Source: Eopsaltria australis
Taxonomy: Eukaryota; Chordata; Aves; Passeriformes; Petroicidae
Direction: 5' to 3'
NCBI GenBank assembly: GCA_034509425.1
Contig: JAVTVJ010000011.1
Location: forward strand, 4,526,001 to 4,590,000
DNA: 64,000 nucleotides
Under the pieces are notes generated by a model, which was not told the origin of the DNA, searched no databases, and saw only the letters and a list, made by a program, of their open reading frames with translations. Below, one piece after another: positions 12,811-25,550 of the stretch. The position numbers were made by a program, and so were the translations under genes. Position 1 is the first letter of the stretch. Each line of letters starts with the position of its first letter.

Positions 12811-15106
12811 TAAACACCCAAAAGAATCAGGGATGAAATTCTAAAATATACTCAGAATCACTTCTATTTTCTGTGTGTAGATTATTTCATAAAACCAACT
12901 TTTCTCCAGCCAGAGTAACTAAGGATGTTACTGTAGAGCATACATTATTGAATAGAAAAACAGAATTTGAGACATCTCAGTGTTAAACCTGACTTAGTCT
13001 TGGAGAAAGGCCGTGTTTTGCCTATCTGAAGCTCTCCTTACAGGTGATTATGGTATCTTGTTTCTGGAGAACTCATTTGTCCTTGCACTCAGACTTCTTC
13101 TCCTCGCCCCAACAATCCTTAGTGACAAAAACTTCTTCCTTACAAAAATCCCATGAGGAGACTATTTCTTGTTTCATTGGCTTGGAGTTGTCATGGCTGG
13201 AAATACAGGATATTTCATAGGGAAGACATTGAAATCTGGGCCAGAGAATGTGTCTCTGAAACACCCCCAGGCAAGCGCCTCATCCCCATGAGGCTTTAGA
13301 AGGATGATAGCAACATACTACTACTCCCTCAAATGATTTGAAACAACTCAGAACTAAAAACAATGGAAGAAAACAGCAGCTTAGTTCATATGCCCAGAAC
13401 TAGAAAGACTAAGATGTTATTATTTGGGAAACACCCAAGCCTTTTCCTTTAAACCTTGAGTCATTTCTTTGCCTGATGGAACAAAAACACAAAGTACGGC
13501 ACTTAGCAGAAATAAAACAATACAGAAATACTGAAATGGATACAAAACATGTCAAAAAACTTCAAATGAGAATGGGTTTTGTTATAGCTAATCATGACAT
13601 GAGAACAGATCAAATGACCTCCCAATATATCTTGTACTCTACCAAAGTTTAACAATGCTTGAAAAAAAAGTATGTGGTGGGGGCAGATGAAAGTGAAGAA
13701 CCTACTTTGGGTGCCTTTCTTAGCAACTTCTATTTTTACATGATCTGATCTGTTGCCTTTGCTCATCACCCAAAATAATACCAAAACCCCTCCTCCCCTG
13801 CCAAAGTCACCCCGCCAAGTTCCACAATGAGTTCCATTGATTTTCAAGACATATTGTCAACTACCTAATAATTTAACCGGTAGGCACAGCTCTTACGGTT
13901 GAAGCTTCAGTTTCCCAAACAAAAGCTAACCACCTGAGACCACAGAGGACAGGATATGAGCTACTTATAGCAACACTGGACCAGTGAACAAGAATAGCAG
14001 GAAAGCTGCTTATTTTATTTTTTTTTCTCCAGCAAAGGCCTTTGAAGTAAACTATTTATTAAACATTATAATACTAGAAACAAAAATCTTTGAAGGCAGG
14101 TTATCCTCCTCTGCACCATGTCCCGTTGTGAATGAATTGCTTCCTTTTCCTTTTTGGATTTTTTTCACTTGTGAAACTGACACTCAGATTGTTCTCTTAA
14201 GCTACTTGGGTAAGCCTTCGCCTTTGCTGAGAGGAATAATCCATCCATCAACAACAGGATCATTAAAAATATTTATAACTCAAACTACTTCAATATCACT
14301 GCACTGTAAGCAGCCACCCTGTTCATCAGGCAATGCTATATAAACACAATAAATAAGTTCCTTGTGCACAGAAAAACAGGATCAATTAATAAGTAATGAT
14401 GCAAACAGATCATTTGAAACAGAAACAAGCTAACAGTAAGACTTAATTTTTCACTTTCTTAATTAAAAAAAAGTAAATTCTCCCCATTAACCCTGTTACT
14501 GATGAATACATGTGGTTTTTCTTTGTTCTTCTGATTAAAACATTCATCTCTCTCCCTCTTTGTTGCTGAAAGAACTAATTTTTCTCTATAGCATCACTGT
14601 AGTATCATTGGACGTTTCAAAAGCAGACACAGAGAATTGCCTTTCCAAATACATGCACTTGGGCTGCAGAGACAGAACTGTCACACACTGTGCTGTATTT
14701 GCATCTTTGAAAATCTGGCACTGATGTGCAGAGAAGAAGAGTGCTCTGAAACGACTGCTCAGAACTGTCTGAGCCTGAGAAATTCCCTGGCCAAAGCCTG
14801 GGAAATAATCGGAAGTGAACTGAAACTCCCACTGGGCCACCATGCATGCCTGCATAGTAAAGATGTCACAAAATCATATTAGAAGAGGTTTCAACAGTCC
14901 TCTATGGAGAGAAGTAAGTTACTCCAACTAAGAGACAGTGGAGAACCATCGATACCCTGATTCCTGAAAGGTGGAAGAATTTGCAATTTCCACTGGTTTG
15001 CATGCATGCAAGAAAAATCTATCACATCTGAAAATCTAATCACAAAAATACAACACGATTCCTGACTAATTTCTTATCTAAGGAACAGACCCAGCCTTTT
15101 CTCATG

Positions 15107-15236
15107 CAAAAAAAAAAACCAAAAAAACCCCAAACCCAACCCCCCCCCCAAAAAATACCCAAACAAAAACAAAAACAAAACAAAACCAAAAAAAACCCCA
15201 CAAAAAAAACCACCAAAAACAAAACAAAAAAAAACA
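15107..15236. repeat. A/C-rich simple repeat tract
   Basis: About 130 bp made only of A and C apart from a single T, with (caaaa)n-like units and a run of ten C. Complete absence of G on one strand over this length is notable. It produces the spurious lysine/proline and phenylalanine/glycine open frames on the two strands. Confidence 0.9.
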
Positions 15237-15417
15237 AGCCATTTTTCATTGAGCAGGCACATTTTCTCAATTTGCTCTGCCTTGTGATTTCAGGTGCAAC
15301 CTGGCACGCATACAAATGATGACCAAGCACTAAGAATTTTGAATAATCTTTTTCTCCATCTCTTAGACATTTGTCCATCTGACAAAATATTTCTATTACA
15401 TATCGTATTTTTGCATT

Positions 15418-15536
15418 TCATAGAATCACAGAATATTCTGAGTTGGAAGGAGCCCACAAGGATCATTAAGTCCAAACCTCACATGGTGATTGAGCCCACA
15501 ACCTCGGTGTTATTAGCACCATGCTTTAACCAACTT
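15418..15536 (-). mobile_element. CR1-type LINE 3' end, antisense
   Basis: The plus strand reads 'tcatagaatcacagaatattctgagttggaagg', then 'cccacaaggatcattaagtccaaa', the reverse complement of a CR1 3' UTR. The inner part is diverged, so the upper boundary is approximate. Confidence 0.8.
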
Positions 15537-18500
15537 CACCTTCCAGAAACACCTATAAAGAATTTTAAAAGCAGGTATAAAAACTTTCAGTGGGTTTTTT
15601 TAGCCTCCAATAAAATGCTTCCTTGTCTCTGGAAGTGGTCTAGATGCCTCCCACTTGAAGTCTGCCACCACCAACCAGCCTTAATTTATCTATGCTGCAC
15701 ATAAATCTAACGGATTTATACAGGTAAGTGATTAATTTTGTATTCCCACCAGCCTAAGCTGAAATTTGATGGACTTATTCAATGCCACAGTCCTGACTTT
15801 TGAAGAATAAAGAATCCATTCTTTAATCATTTTTCTTACTATTGGAAGATGTCAATTTGTCTTTAGCCATCTTACTGCCTCTACCACAAGGACACAGCAG
15901 CAAGAAGATGGACAACTGACACACGCTTGTAAAATCTGTACCTGTGGCAACCACTGAAAAACTGGAGTACTTGGAGAAGGATCCTCTCTGGTGAGAAAAC
16001 CAGAGTGTAAACTCATTATTTGCTGGAGATTTTACAGCCTTTCTATAAAACTAAAGTGCTCTAAATATAAACTGTTACAAATGAAGAAAGATTCCTTGGG
16101 CATTCATAATTCTATTACTTACAAATCCTTAGTCACATGCAAACTACTGAGAAAAGCAGTATATGAACTGGAGGGTTTGTCCTATTTTCCTCTACATGAG
16201 CTCATTCAAAGAGGTTTTGAGTAGGCAAAAAAAGCTACAATGAATGCAGCTAAATGTTGGACCAAAGTAAAAATGTCTATACAGATCTCAGTTCATAAAA
16301 GTATGTCAGTATTTTAAGTGCTTTCAAGGATAAGACCATGATGAATCATTCACTGTAGCACTTCCCTAAGGGCCTTAAATGTGTCAGCAACCTCTCCACC
16401 AGCTCTGAGGTGAAGTTGATAGTTTGGGTTCAATCTTCAGAATGGAAAAGTTCACTGGTTCCATTCCTAAATCTTTTTAAAAGCCTTGTAAGTTATTTGG
16501 ACAAATTGCAGATTTATTTTGAGTGATCTCAAAAACAGCCATAAGATTAAAACTGTACAGTTCCCCTGAAATCACTTCAGAATTCACTAAGACTGAATCA
16601 AAGGGAGAAGGAGGTGGTTGTAGGCTCTTGTTTCCCCAGGACTCTTCCTATCTGAAAGTCTTTCCACCGTTTGTCTTCACACCTCCAAGCAGAACTGAAT
16701 CTCATTCATGAGTTTCCCCATAATATGCTTCATTTATATCAAGTGTTTAAATCTGAGCCTGAATTTCAACTCACTGTCTAGCAGCACAGGCACAAAGTGA
16801 ATAAGGAACTTGATGGATAAGATGAAGGTATTACTAAAAGGTTTCCGTTATTTCTCCAAAACCATTCAATTAAGTTTCACTACAAAATAACTTTTGTATT
16901 TGCATAGCAGATTTTAATAAATTTTTAATTTACAATGCTGAATTAATTTTCACATTCTTGTGTCCCTAGTGTTGTTATAAGCAAAACATTTTTTACTGTT
17001 ACTTTAAAAAGCATTTTCCAGCCACGCACGGAACTGCCAACAAGAGCTGCAGTTTACTTAGTTCACATATTGTATTCCTCACCACTGCACATTCTACACT
17101 TCAACACCACAGTCAGTGGTGTGTGTCCTCATGTGTCGAAACTCTAAATCAAGTTTTGGTCATCTTCACAACTTTTTTGTAGTCCTCACTGAATCAGCTG
17201 CAAAGTCACTGCATGTTCAGTAACCACAGTCTGGAACTGTGGTGGGGAGGAGCCAGGCATCCAGGAGAAGTCAGAGGGCATATTGGGGACTAGGCAAAAG
17301 TAATTTGCAATTAATGAAGTAGCAACTGGAAACAAATTTCATTCATGCATTTTGCACTGTTGCTTAGATCAATTAGAGATACTCTCCCAGTAATGTAAGC
17401 AGAATCTGATCCTTATTATGCATACACCTTTGCAAAACCCTTTCAAGTGTATGAAAAAGAACCTTGAAATAAAAGGCAACACCAGCTCATTACATCATTT
17501 TTGGACACCATTTATATCAGCTAGTGCCATCTCCAAGGTCCTTAATAGTAGGATTTTATTAATTCTCATAAAGTCTGATTCTGCATTCAGGCAGTCAACG
17601 TGAATCTAAGTGACAATATCTCAACCTGAAAGTCAGCAAAACATAAAATAACATCAGTAGAATATTAAAAACTCCCACTGAGATAAATAGAAATATGAAG
17701 GTTCAGACAGAGCCAAATAGATTAGTGCTCACTTTCTACTCATTATGTGCTTTCAGCAAGCACAGTACAGTTTTATAATTTGATGGGGAAAAAATTATAC
17801 TTTTTAGATATTTTTTAGCCTGACTCTCTAAGGCTGCTCCTACCTTTAAAGACAGCATAGTATTATTACCCATAAAACTATGCTACACAACAGTTCAGTA
17901 CAATGATATCCATGTAGCTGGGATATGTATTACTCTCTCAAAATAAGTCCTGGGAGGAACACTGAAGCCCAGGAGAAAAAGTTGGGGGGGAGGGAAGGGG
18001 AAATTATTCTTTGACATCCTCCTTACTTCAGAACTTATTTGTAGTTCAGAATGGAGTCAAATGTCACATCAGCAATTAAACTTTGACTTCTACTAGAGCA
18101 ATATTAATGTAGAGCGAGTCCCAGAGCAGCACTGCCCAGCCCTGTGCTTGGGGTTAGCTCCAGTGCTAAACAGCACGTTGCTGACCGACACAGGAAATCC
18201 CTCTCCTGTTCCTTGAGTTGAACCAAAGGGCTGGCATAAAGAAATGTCCAAAGTATTAACAGCAACAAAAACTATGGGCTCAGAGCCAGATTTCAAAGGC
18301 ATTTAGGTGCTTAACATGCATTAATTTTAGAGGGACTAAGCTGCCTCTGAAAATCTGGCCTTTGGTCTTCACTACTCTTAAGCCACTCCAGATCCTGTGG
18401 CTCTGTCAGGATGTAAAAGCAATCACATTTCACAACTTAGAATCCAACAATATATTTTGGAAATCATTCAAAGTACATGTTTTTTTAACATAAAGTTTCC

Positions 18501-21500
18501 TGGTCCAATAAAATACACTGGAATTTTATATGCTTGGTATTTGCAGGTCTCCCTCCTTTTCTTTAGATAGAGGCCAGAAGATAGCAGTCTGGTGAAACCT
18601 CTGACATCCAAACAAACTCTGCTTTCTTCCTTTAAGTGGAAGAAGTGTTTAATGGATAATCCTTTGACAAATATTTTATAAATAGTAAAATATACAATCT
18701 CAGGTTTACTGAACACTAATGCAATTGCTCCTGAACAAAACCACTGCCCATAGAATCCTAATCCCCACAAAAACTAGTGCAGATGTTACAGTGCATATAA
18801 AAATCAGATATTAGCATTTGAGGTGTCCATTCCCATACAACTCCAAGATTAATTCAGCCAAACAAATACCAGCTTGGCTTGTAAAGGAATCCAGTGTAAT
18901 GAAACACATTGAAAATGAGAAAACCAAACCCTCATTTTTATTCACAAGGCAGGCGTGCATACAGTTGAGCGCACAAAATTGACCTGAGAATATTTTAATA
19001 AAAAGAAACACAGGTAGATGTAATATCTAAACACCAGTAGCTGTAATATCTGTTAATGCCGGGCCATTTCATGAAGCAATGCTCACGCTGCACTGACAGA
19101 TCACAGTACACCAACTCTTCAGAGCAGAAACTGGAAGTCCTCATCTCATCCATGCCCATGTTCAATTTGTCCCTTTATCTGGTTCCAGCTTCCCAACATC
19201 GAAGTATGGGGGTGGAGCCTGTGAAAACCTCTCAGACAAATCTTTATTCCCCTTCCCCACTGAAGCTGCAGCAAGGAACAGGCTATGAACTTAGGTGCTG
19301 CCTTTTTTCCTCACAACATCATTGGTAACAAAAGATGCTGCTTTTCCCTGTGAAACTTGCTATAGTTTATACCAGTTGTTTTCCTTCCAGCAGGTCTTGC
19401 TTTTAATATCTGCTGATATTATACAAAGAAATCACACTGAAAATATGTATATTAGCTCTTTAAACACTCCTTTTTCTCCACTGGAAAAGGTCAGTGGGCT
19501 AGCGCATTAACCACCTTCACAGAACAATGCACATTGCCTCTCACTGGGAAGAGCAGAAACCTTATTACCTTCCAGAAGTATACTGCCTTCTCTCTGACCC
19601 TATGAGGCAGTATCCTTCTCTTCCCCAATGGAGTTTTTTCCACAATGGCCTCTCAGATCTGCTTATAGGCGGCTCACACTCTCCTGAAAAATCACTTTTT
19701 AAGAGAATAACCCACCTCCCTTTAAGCACCTGCTTGAGTAATTTCAGGAAATTTGTTCCTGACTCAGGCTAATCCTTCCTGGCTAGTCATCTTCCCTTTC
19801 CTTCCCAATTCACTATTATCCTTTAATTGTTGATTTGATCTCTCATGTTCCAAGCCATCAGGGCTCCTTCCTCACTCCTGTGCAGGACTGGTTCAGCAGG
19901 AATCCCTAAGGTGGTTAACATCTGATCAGCCTCATATCATTTTATGAGGAAACTTCATTTCAAGATGAAACCAAAGGCGGTAGTTTTGGCTTAGAAAAGA
20001 CAAGGTTTCATTCTCCTTTTATTAAGGTACAAAATTGAATAATTTAATGCTGCTTGTGTAACCTGAAAGTTATTCAGTGTTTTTACCCCCATGCCCTCAT
20101 TTAACCTAAGACATGAAGTTTGTTGGGGGATGGAAGTAAAAAAAAATGTAGAGTAGCTGCATTTTCTTTCATCTTTCTTCTGGAACTCAAACAAAACTAC
20201 CATGTGATAAATGGCCATTTGTGCCACAGATGTTAATGCAATACTAAACGAGACAAAAATCACCAATACAGTTTGCAGGGCTCCCTGTGATGTGCGGTCA
20301 TCAGGCAACACAGACTGGCACAAACCTGAACTGGTTTTGCATATGCAACCAATACATGTTTCAATTATTCATGTCAATGTTCTCATCACACACAGCTGGG
20401 TTAATTGAATGCAACTACGACCCCATTCCACTAACCTTTATGAAAAGTATAAATGGTCTCTAAAGCAAGTACTAGCAATATACAAAGGAAACATTTAAGA
20501 AGAGTTCACAGATAATTTTACAATTCGTACTTGTAAGGTGGAGTACCTGTTACTGGCAGAACATAGGGAGGGGCCATCCAGCATATTGAAAAGAACAGTT
20601 TAAGCCATCATTTGGCTCAAGTCACAGCACATTCCAAGAACCCCATAAACAAAGACATGTGCAATGTTAACTTTCTCTTTTATGCTGACAGCTTTTTTCT
20701 CCCATATAATGACCTTCCTGCACAGTGTGTTACCATAAAAAGAAACAGAGCCCAGTAAAATTAGAGGAACTGCTTAATATCAAAACGTTTTATCTGAGGA
20801 AGACACCACTGCCAGTGTAAATATAAAAAGCACAAGAATTTAAAAGTATTTGTTTTGCTGTCTCTTCTTTAAGTTTAGATTGTTCAAACAAACCTAGCTC
20901 GAGTTTTCAGTTACTCTGCACTAGACAGTCCTCCCAAAGGCTGAAATGGTAGTCCAGAGAATGTGAGCTTGGCTCCAATTTCAGACAATTTTCATCTTCT
21001 TTTTCTGACAAAAAGTATTTGAATGCTTTGTCTGTAGCCAAGAATTTGGATATGAAAGGCACACCAGTAAACAAGTCACCAAAATGGGCCACCACTACAC
21101 AGACTGTAGTGCATGCTTGTTTTGAAAAAAATACTCCTCTGGCCCAAAGGACACTGTTTTATTTTACAAGCAGAATGCTAATGTGAAATTTTAGTTTGAT
21201 TTTATCTCTCTCATCTGAGTACAAAAGAAAAGCTACATGCATTTTTGATAGACAGAGCCTACGTTTGCTATTTTGTTTGTACAAAGAAAAGCAAAAAGGA
21301 AGAGAACGTAAGAACCTCAGCTAGTTGGCTTGGTAAAATGCTGCACCAAACCAAATTACTTTTTTACAGTTTCATTTGAACTACTACAGAGAACCAACAA
21401 CCTTTATTCATAGCATTCATCTTTCTATCAGCCTTCCCAGAATGAAAATTGAAACTTTAAGAATGTTATTGCTTTGTACCAAATGCTCACTAGCTTCTAC

Positions 21501-23714
21501 CATGGCAACTATCCCACAAAACCCTAGCAAGGCTAATCACAGTTCCCAAAGGTTTATTATCTTTTGTATCAGGGAGGCATTCAAATGCACTAAGGCTGCC
21601 TTGGCAGCTAAGGCAGATATTGTCCTCACCCAAAAGAATTTTAATTTTAGCCTTGTACATTTGGGGAAAATACATTTCTGAAAACCAGAAAACACACCAG
21701 CGAAAAGCCCACACCAGCTCCAGTGTGGAGCTTCTTGCTCCACAAAGAGGCACATATGAGAACTGAGCAATAGCCCAGTAATGCCAGGGAGACTTCACTG
21801 AGCACATCAGTAAAGTCTCCCTAAGCTGGCCAGAAACCCAAGGGAAGGAAATGAGAGTGATTATGTACAGCTGAGCAAGCACAGTACAGAGACTCCTAAA
21901 TCAGTGATATGGTGTTCACTGCTGGTGTTCTGTGGTAAAAATGTTTACCATCTGTGTTACTCTCTCTTTGTTATGGACACTAATGGAGCCTTCACACATA
22001 AAAGCATGGGGGTGGGGAACAAAAACACGATTAAGCCAAAGTACTTGAAAATCACTTCTAGCTGTATATTACATAAAGAAATTCTGACACTAAATGAAAA
22101 ATGGATCGAAACCAAAACACGAGCAGTTCCACGCTGAGCTTGGGAGGGCAGCACAGCACTGGCTTGCTCTGCCCTGGAGGTCTAGTTCTGAGCTATCAGG
22201 CACAGACAAATCCTTTAGGTACTGAGAGGTGGCTCTAGTTTGGACACAAGAGAGCGACATGTACTCCAATAACTGCAAAGCTTTTAGGCCTGCACTGAGC
22301 ATGCCTGTGGCAGGGAGTTTCCTAGGAAGCAGCTGCATTTGTACAAAGTTTTTCTGCAGGGCAACTTCTGCTGCTGTCTCCTGCTGTTGAGAAGCCACAA
22401 TGGCCTGGAGAGTATTACAGTCTGTAGTGAAGCCAAAAACTAATATATGCCATTCAGTTTGCAGTCTGTGCATAAAACCAAGCATCTGACTCGCTCATGC
22501 TAGACATCTCACACTGTCATACATGAAAACTGGTGGAAGTTACAGCCTTCAGCCTGACTTCCATCTCACATGCTTTTTTATTCTGTTCATCAAAATTTAT
22601 ATACGGAGAATGAGTTCCAACAACCTGGTATGCCCACTACAACCTCAAGTAGTTGCCTTAATACATCTTCTCAGAGTCCCTCCCTCCTTCACTACCCAGA
22701 ACGACACTGCAGGGAATCTCTGCCAACAGGAGTCCACCCTGCTTCCTTCAAGCCCAAGGAAGGCAGCTTGGCTCAGACTACCCTACCTCCACTCAACAAC
22801 TTGCTATTGGAGTGCCTATTCTCCAACCCAGCACACCCCAAATTCTTTGGCAGCCAGTGCCCAGTTTCAACAGAGCTGTCAGTAATTTGAGGCTAACTAC
22901 TCAACCCAGCACAGGCACACAAGCTGCACAAACAGCACAAGATCATCTGTCAGTGAGAATAATCCTTTTCCAGACGAGGTGTTTCAGGTAAATTGTTGTA
23001 TCTCTCATGTTACTGATGCCAGTTAAAATATAATTCTAGCAGAACAGGAGTGGACTTTGTGAACCTCACAAACCAAGCCAGCAAGAAGAAAATCAGAAGC
23101 AGAATTGCAATTTGTTTTCTCTACAGCTGAAGGGGCCTCCCAGCAGCCACATGATGCTGAAAATGGTTTTGGAACCAATTGGTGCCAACTGCCTCATGAT
23201 CAAAACGGAAACACCACAAACACCACATGGGTTTGAAAAATGCTTCAAGAACTGGCACAAAGGTGGAGGAGCTTCTGCAGCACTGACAGACACCTGACAA
23301 GAATACAAATGGATCAGTCTTGGACTTGAAATTCACCACTGCTAATGTAGGGTCTCAGCAGATGAACCACTGAGGGTGGATCATTCAGTGATGGGCTGTT
23401 GAAAACCCCTTCTGAATATATAATATCACTAGACCATTCTGCTCCATACCTACGTCTCAACCACAAGTGTTCAGTCTTTTTCAGATTAGAAATGGAGCTT
23501 CTGACCTCTCCTCAACTGGATACTTCTCAGTGCAGTCACACAAGCTCTGGCAAAGAATGATTGTTCTCTTTTACACTCAGCATTACCACAGACCAGGAAT
23601 TGCTTGTCCTGATTTTCTTCATCTACTTCACTTCTGTGTCACTGCCCAGTGCTCTGGGGACAGCCAAGAATTTGCAAATTACTGAACACATTGTCAGGAT
23701 ATGGAGCTCATAGA
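15537..23714. other. Intron 21 sequence, mostly unique
   Basis: About 8.2 kb without exons or identified transposons. A candidate conserved block with a perfect 12-bp palindrome lies at 20180-20440. A locally higher-GC part at 21490-22890 gives several 100-130 codon open frames on both strands, none recognisable. Confidence 0.55.
20180..20440. promoter_or_regulatory. Candidate conserved non-coding element with a palindromic POU or C/EBP-like site
   Basis: A repeat-free block with balanced composition that contains the perfect palindrome ttgcatatgcaa at 20337-20348, followed by ccaat, 'tcaattattcatgtcaatg' and 'gttaattgaatgcaac'. Clustering of POU and homeodomain words is seen; regulatory activity is inference. 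Confidence 0.25.
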
Positions 23715-23814
23715 GATATTCAAAAGCCAATTGGACACAGCCCTGACAAGTCTGCTTCACTGACCCTGCTTTGAAGGAGTGGGGGGTTTGCTTCAACCTC
23801 AAACATTCTGTAAG
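23715..23814 (+). mobile_element. Degraded CR1 LINE 3' end, sense
   Basis: The words 'gagatattcaaaagccaattggacac', 'actgaccctgctttgaaggag' and 'cttcaacctcaaacattctgtaa' follow the CR1 3' UTR order, with many substitutions and a small deletion before the end. It is an old copy and its 5' boundary is uncertain. Confidence 0.7.
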
Positions 23815-25510
23815 AGTCATCTCTGGCCTCTGAGTGTAAGCTTGTTTTGTACAGTTACTCCACATGTAACATTGCAATTCTGTTTGCCTACTGGAGATAA
23901 ATTAGGAAATATTAACATTCTGGGTTTTCATCTTGCCTGCAGCATGATTTCAAGGGTGGAGAAATCCACTGCCTCTCTAACATCTTGAGATGCTTCGTAA
24001 TTTCACAGAGGTTATATTTTGCTTTACAGGACAGCTGAGTGTAGTCTGTGCCTCACAAAAGCCACCATTTGATGCCATAAACAAGGCTATTTCCATTATC
24101 ATGTATTCTTGTTCTCAGTCAATGTGTCAAAATCAGGCTGTGGAAGAAATGCCTGTGAGAATGTAGCTGGGATCTTCTTGATGCAGTGTCCAGATCTGGC
24201 TTAGGTACAGCGAGCACATTGAGTTGTTCTGCTTGCTGAGTATTTGTTAAATGTTAACAGTGGGCTTGGAACTTGCAAGGCTAAGGGAGGGCTTCCCTGC
24301 AGCTCTTTTATAACTAAAGGGCAAACCTAGGGAGAAAAAAAAGCCAGAACAACAGCAAACCCTCACAAAAAAACAAGGAACGCCCAAAGACTCGTAACAG
24401 AACGCTAATGTAAGTATTTTAAAACTCAAACATCTTTGTTTTTCCTCATGTAAAAGCTGACACCACAGAAACCAGCAAGTGAAAATTGCTTCTGAGGGCA
24501 CGTCAAGAGAAGTCACTCTAAGGCAAGGAGGAGAAGGAGTTATAGTAGAAACACAGGACATTACCACAGCTTTCCTACCCACGGGGCTTTTTGGCCTCGA
24601 CTGAATACTCCCGTGGCCCACTCAGCACTGCTATGTGATATATGCTGAAGGTCTTTGGCACAGGGGCAGTTTGTTTCCACTGTCCTTACAATAGTGTGGG
24701 CCCTTCCTTTTCATCCACATTGCCCTGACCTCCCTTTTCTCTCTCCCTCCCCCCGATCAAACACCATTAGATGCAGGAAGAACCTTGTTGAGGTTCTGCT
24801 GCTCATAACACAATTTTCTATGTGAATACTTCCTGTGCACCCTGCCAACATGGCACCTCTCCAAGACACAAGACTGGTGTTTGGGAGATGGTCACACAAA
24901 GCATGAGACTTCCTACTACCACTGCTCTGTCCTTCACCTTCCTCTGCCTTGCTGTGGGCAACGACTATAAATAACAAGTAGCATGAATGAAATGAAGATG
25001 GAGACTGTCTGCTTGTACCAGGTGAGTGCTTGCAGCAGCATGGATTGCTGTCCTTCAGATGAGCAGGGATGCACAGAATCTTTTTTAAAACATTATTCAC
25101 ATAATTTTCAACATTCAATGTTTTGTGTATTCACACAAATTACAATTTCTGTGAAATTCTAGTTGCATAAAAAAGTGAAATGAACTGTGTGTTCCTGCAT
25201 GTTGAATTCCCCTGTTATTTGCAGAGAGCTTTAAATGAACCCTGGGAAAAATTTTAAATGCTTCAAAATACAGATTTTACATGCTATGAAGAAAATGAAT
25301 AAACAAAGGAACAACTTTAATGTTACAAGAGTCCCTGGTATTCCTCCCCACCTACAATACTTATATGTTAACTCCAGTAGCTGTATGACTTGCTGATGCA
25401 TAGCCTTTTTTCTAAAATTTATTCTTCTCCTAAATGCTACTTAGAGAAAATCATGAAAGTTAATGTCAGATTAATACTATTATCTCTCGTCTCAGCTCAT
25501 GTATCTTTCT

Positions 25511-25550
25511 GGGGGGGGTGGGGGGGAAAGGGGTGAAAAAAAACCCCAAA
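25511..25550. repeat. G-rich then A/C-rich low-complexity tract
   Basis: A G8-T-G7 run followed by aaaggggtg and an a8cccc stretch. The G runs could form a G-quadruplex on the plus strand, but this is motif-level evidence only. Confidence 0.75.

Larger units (their letters stand above)
6311..15106. other. Intron 21 sequence, repeat-poor
   Basis: About 8.8 kb with no exon or clear transposon. It holds a 14-G run (11281-11294) and motif-rich stretches at 9290-9530 and 12580-12810 that may be conserved non-coding sequence. A 156-codon open frame at 8050-8520 has no recognisable protein character and no splice context. Confidence 0.6.

Noticed and set aside
15040..15378. Open frames rich in Lys/Pro or Phe/Gly
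   Set aside because: They arise from the A/C-only simple repeat at 15107-15236.
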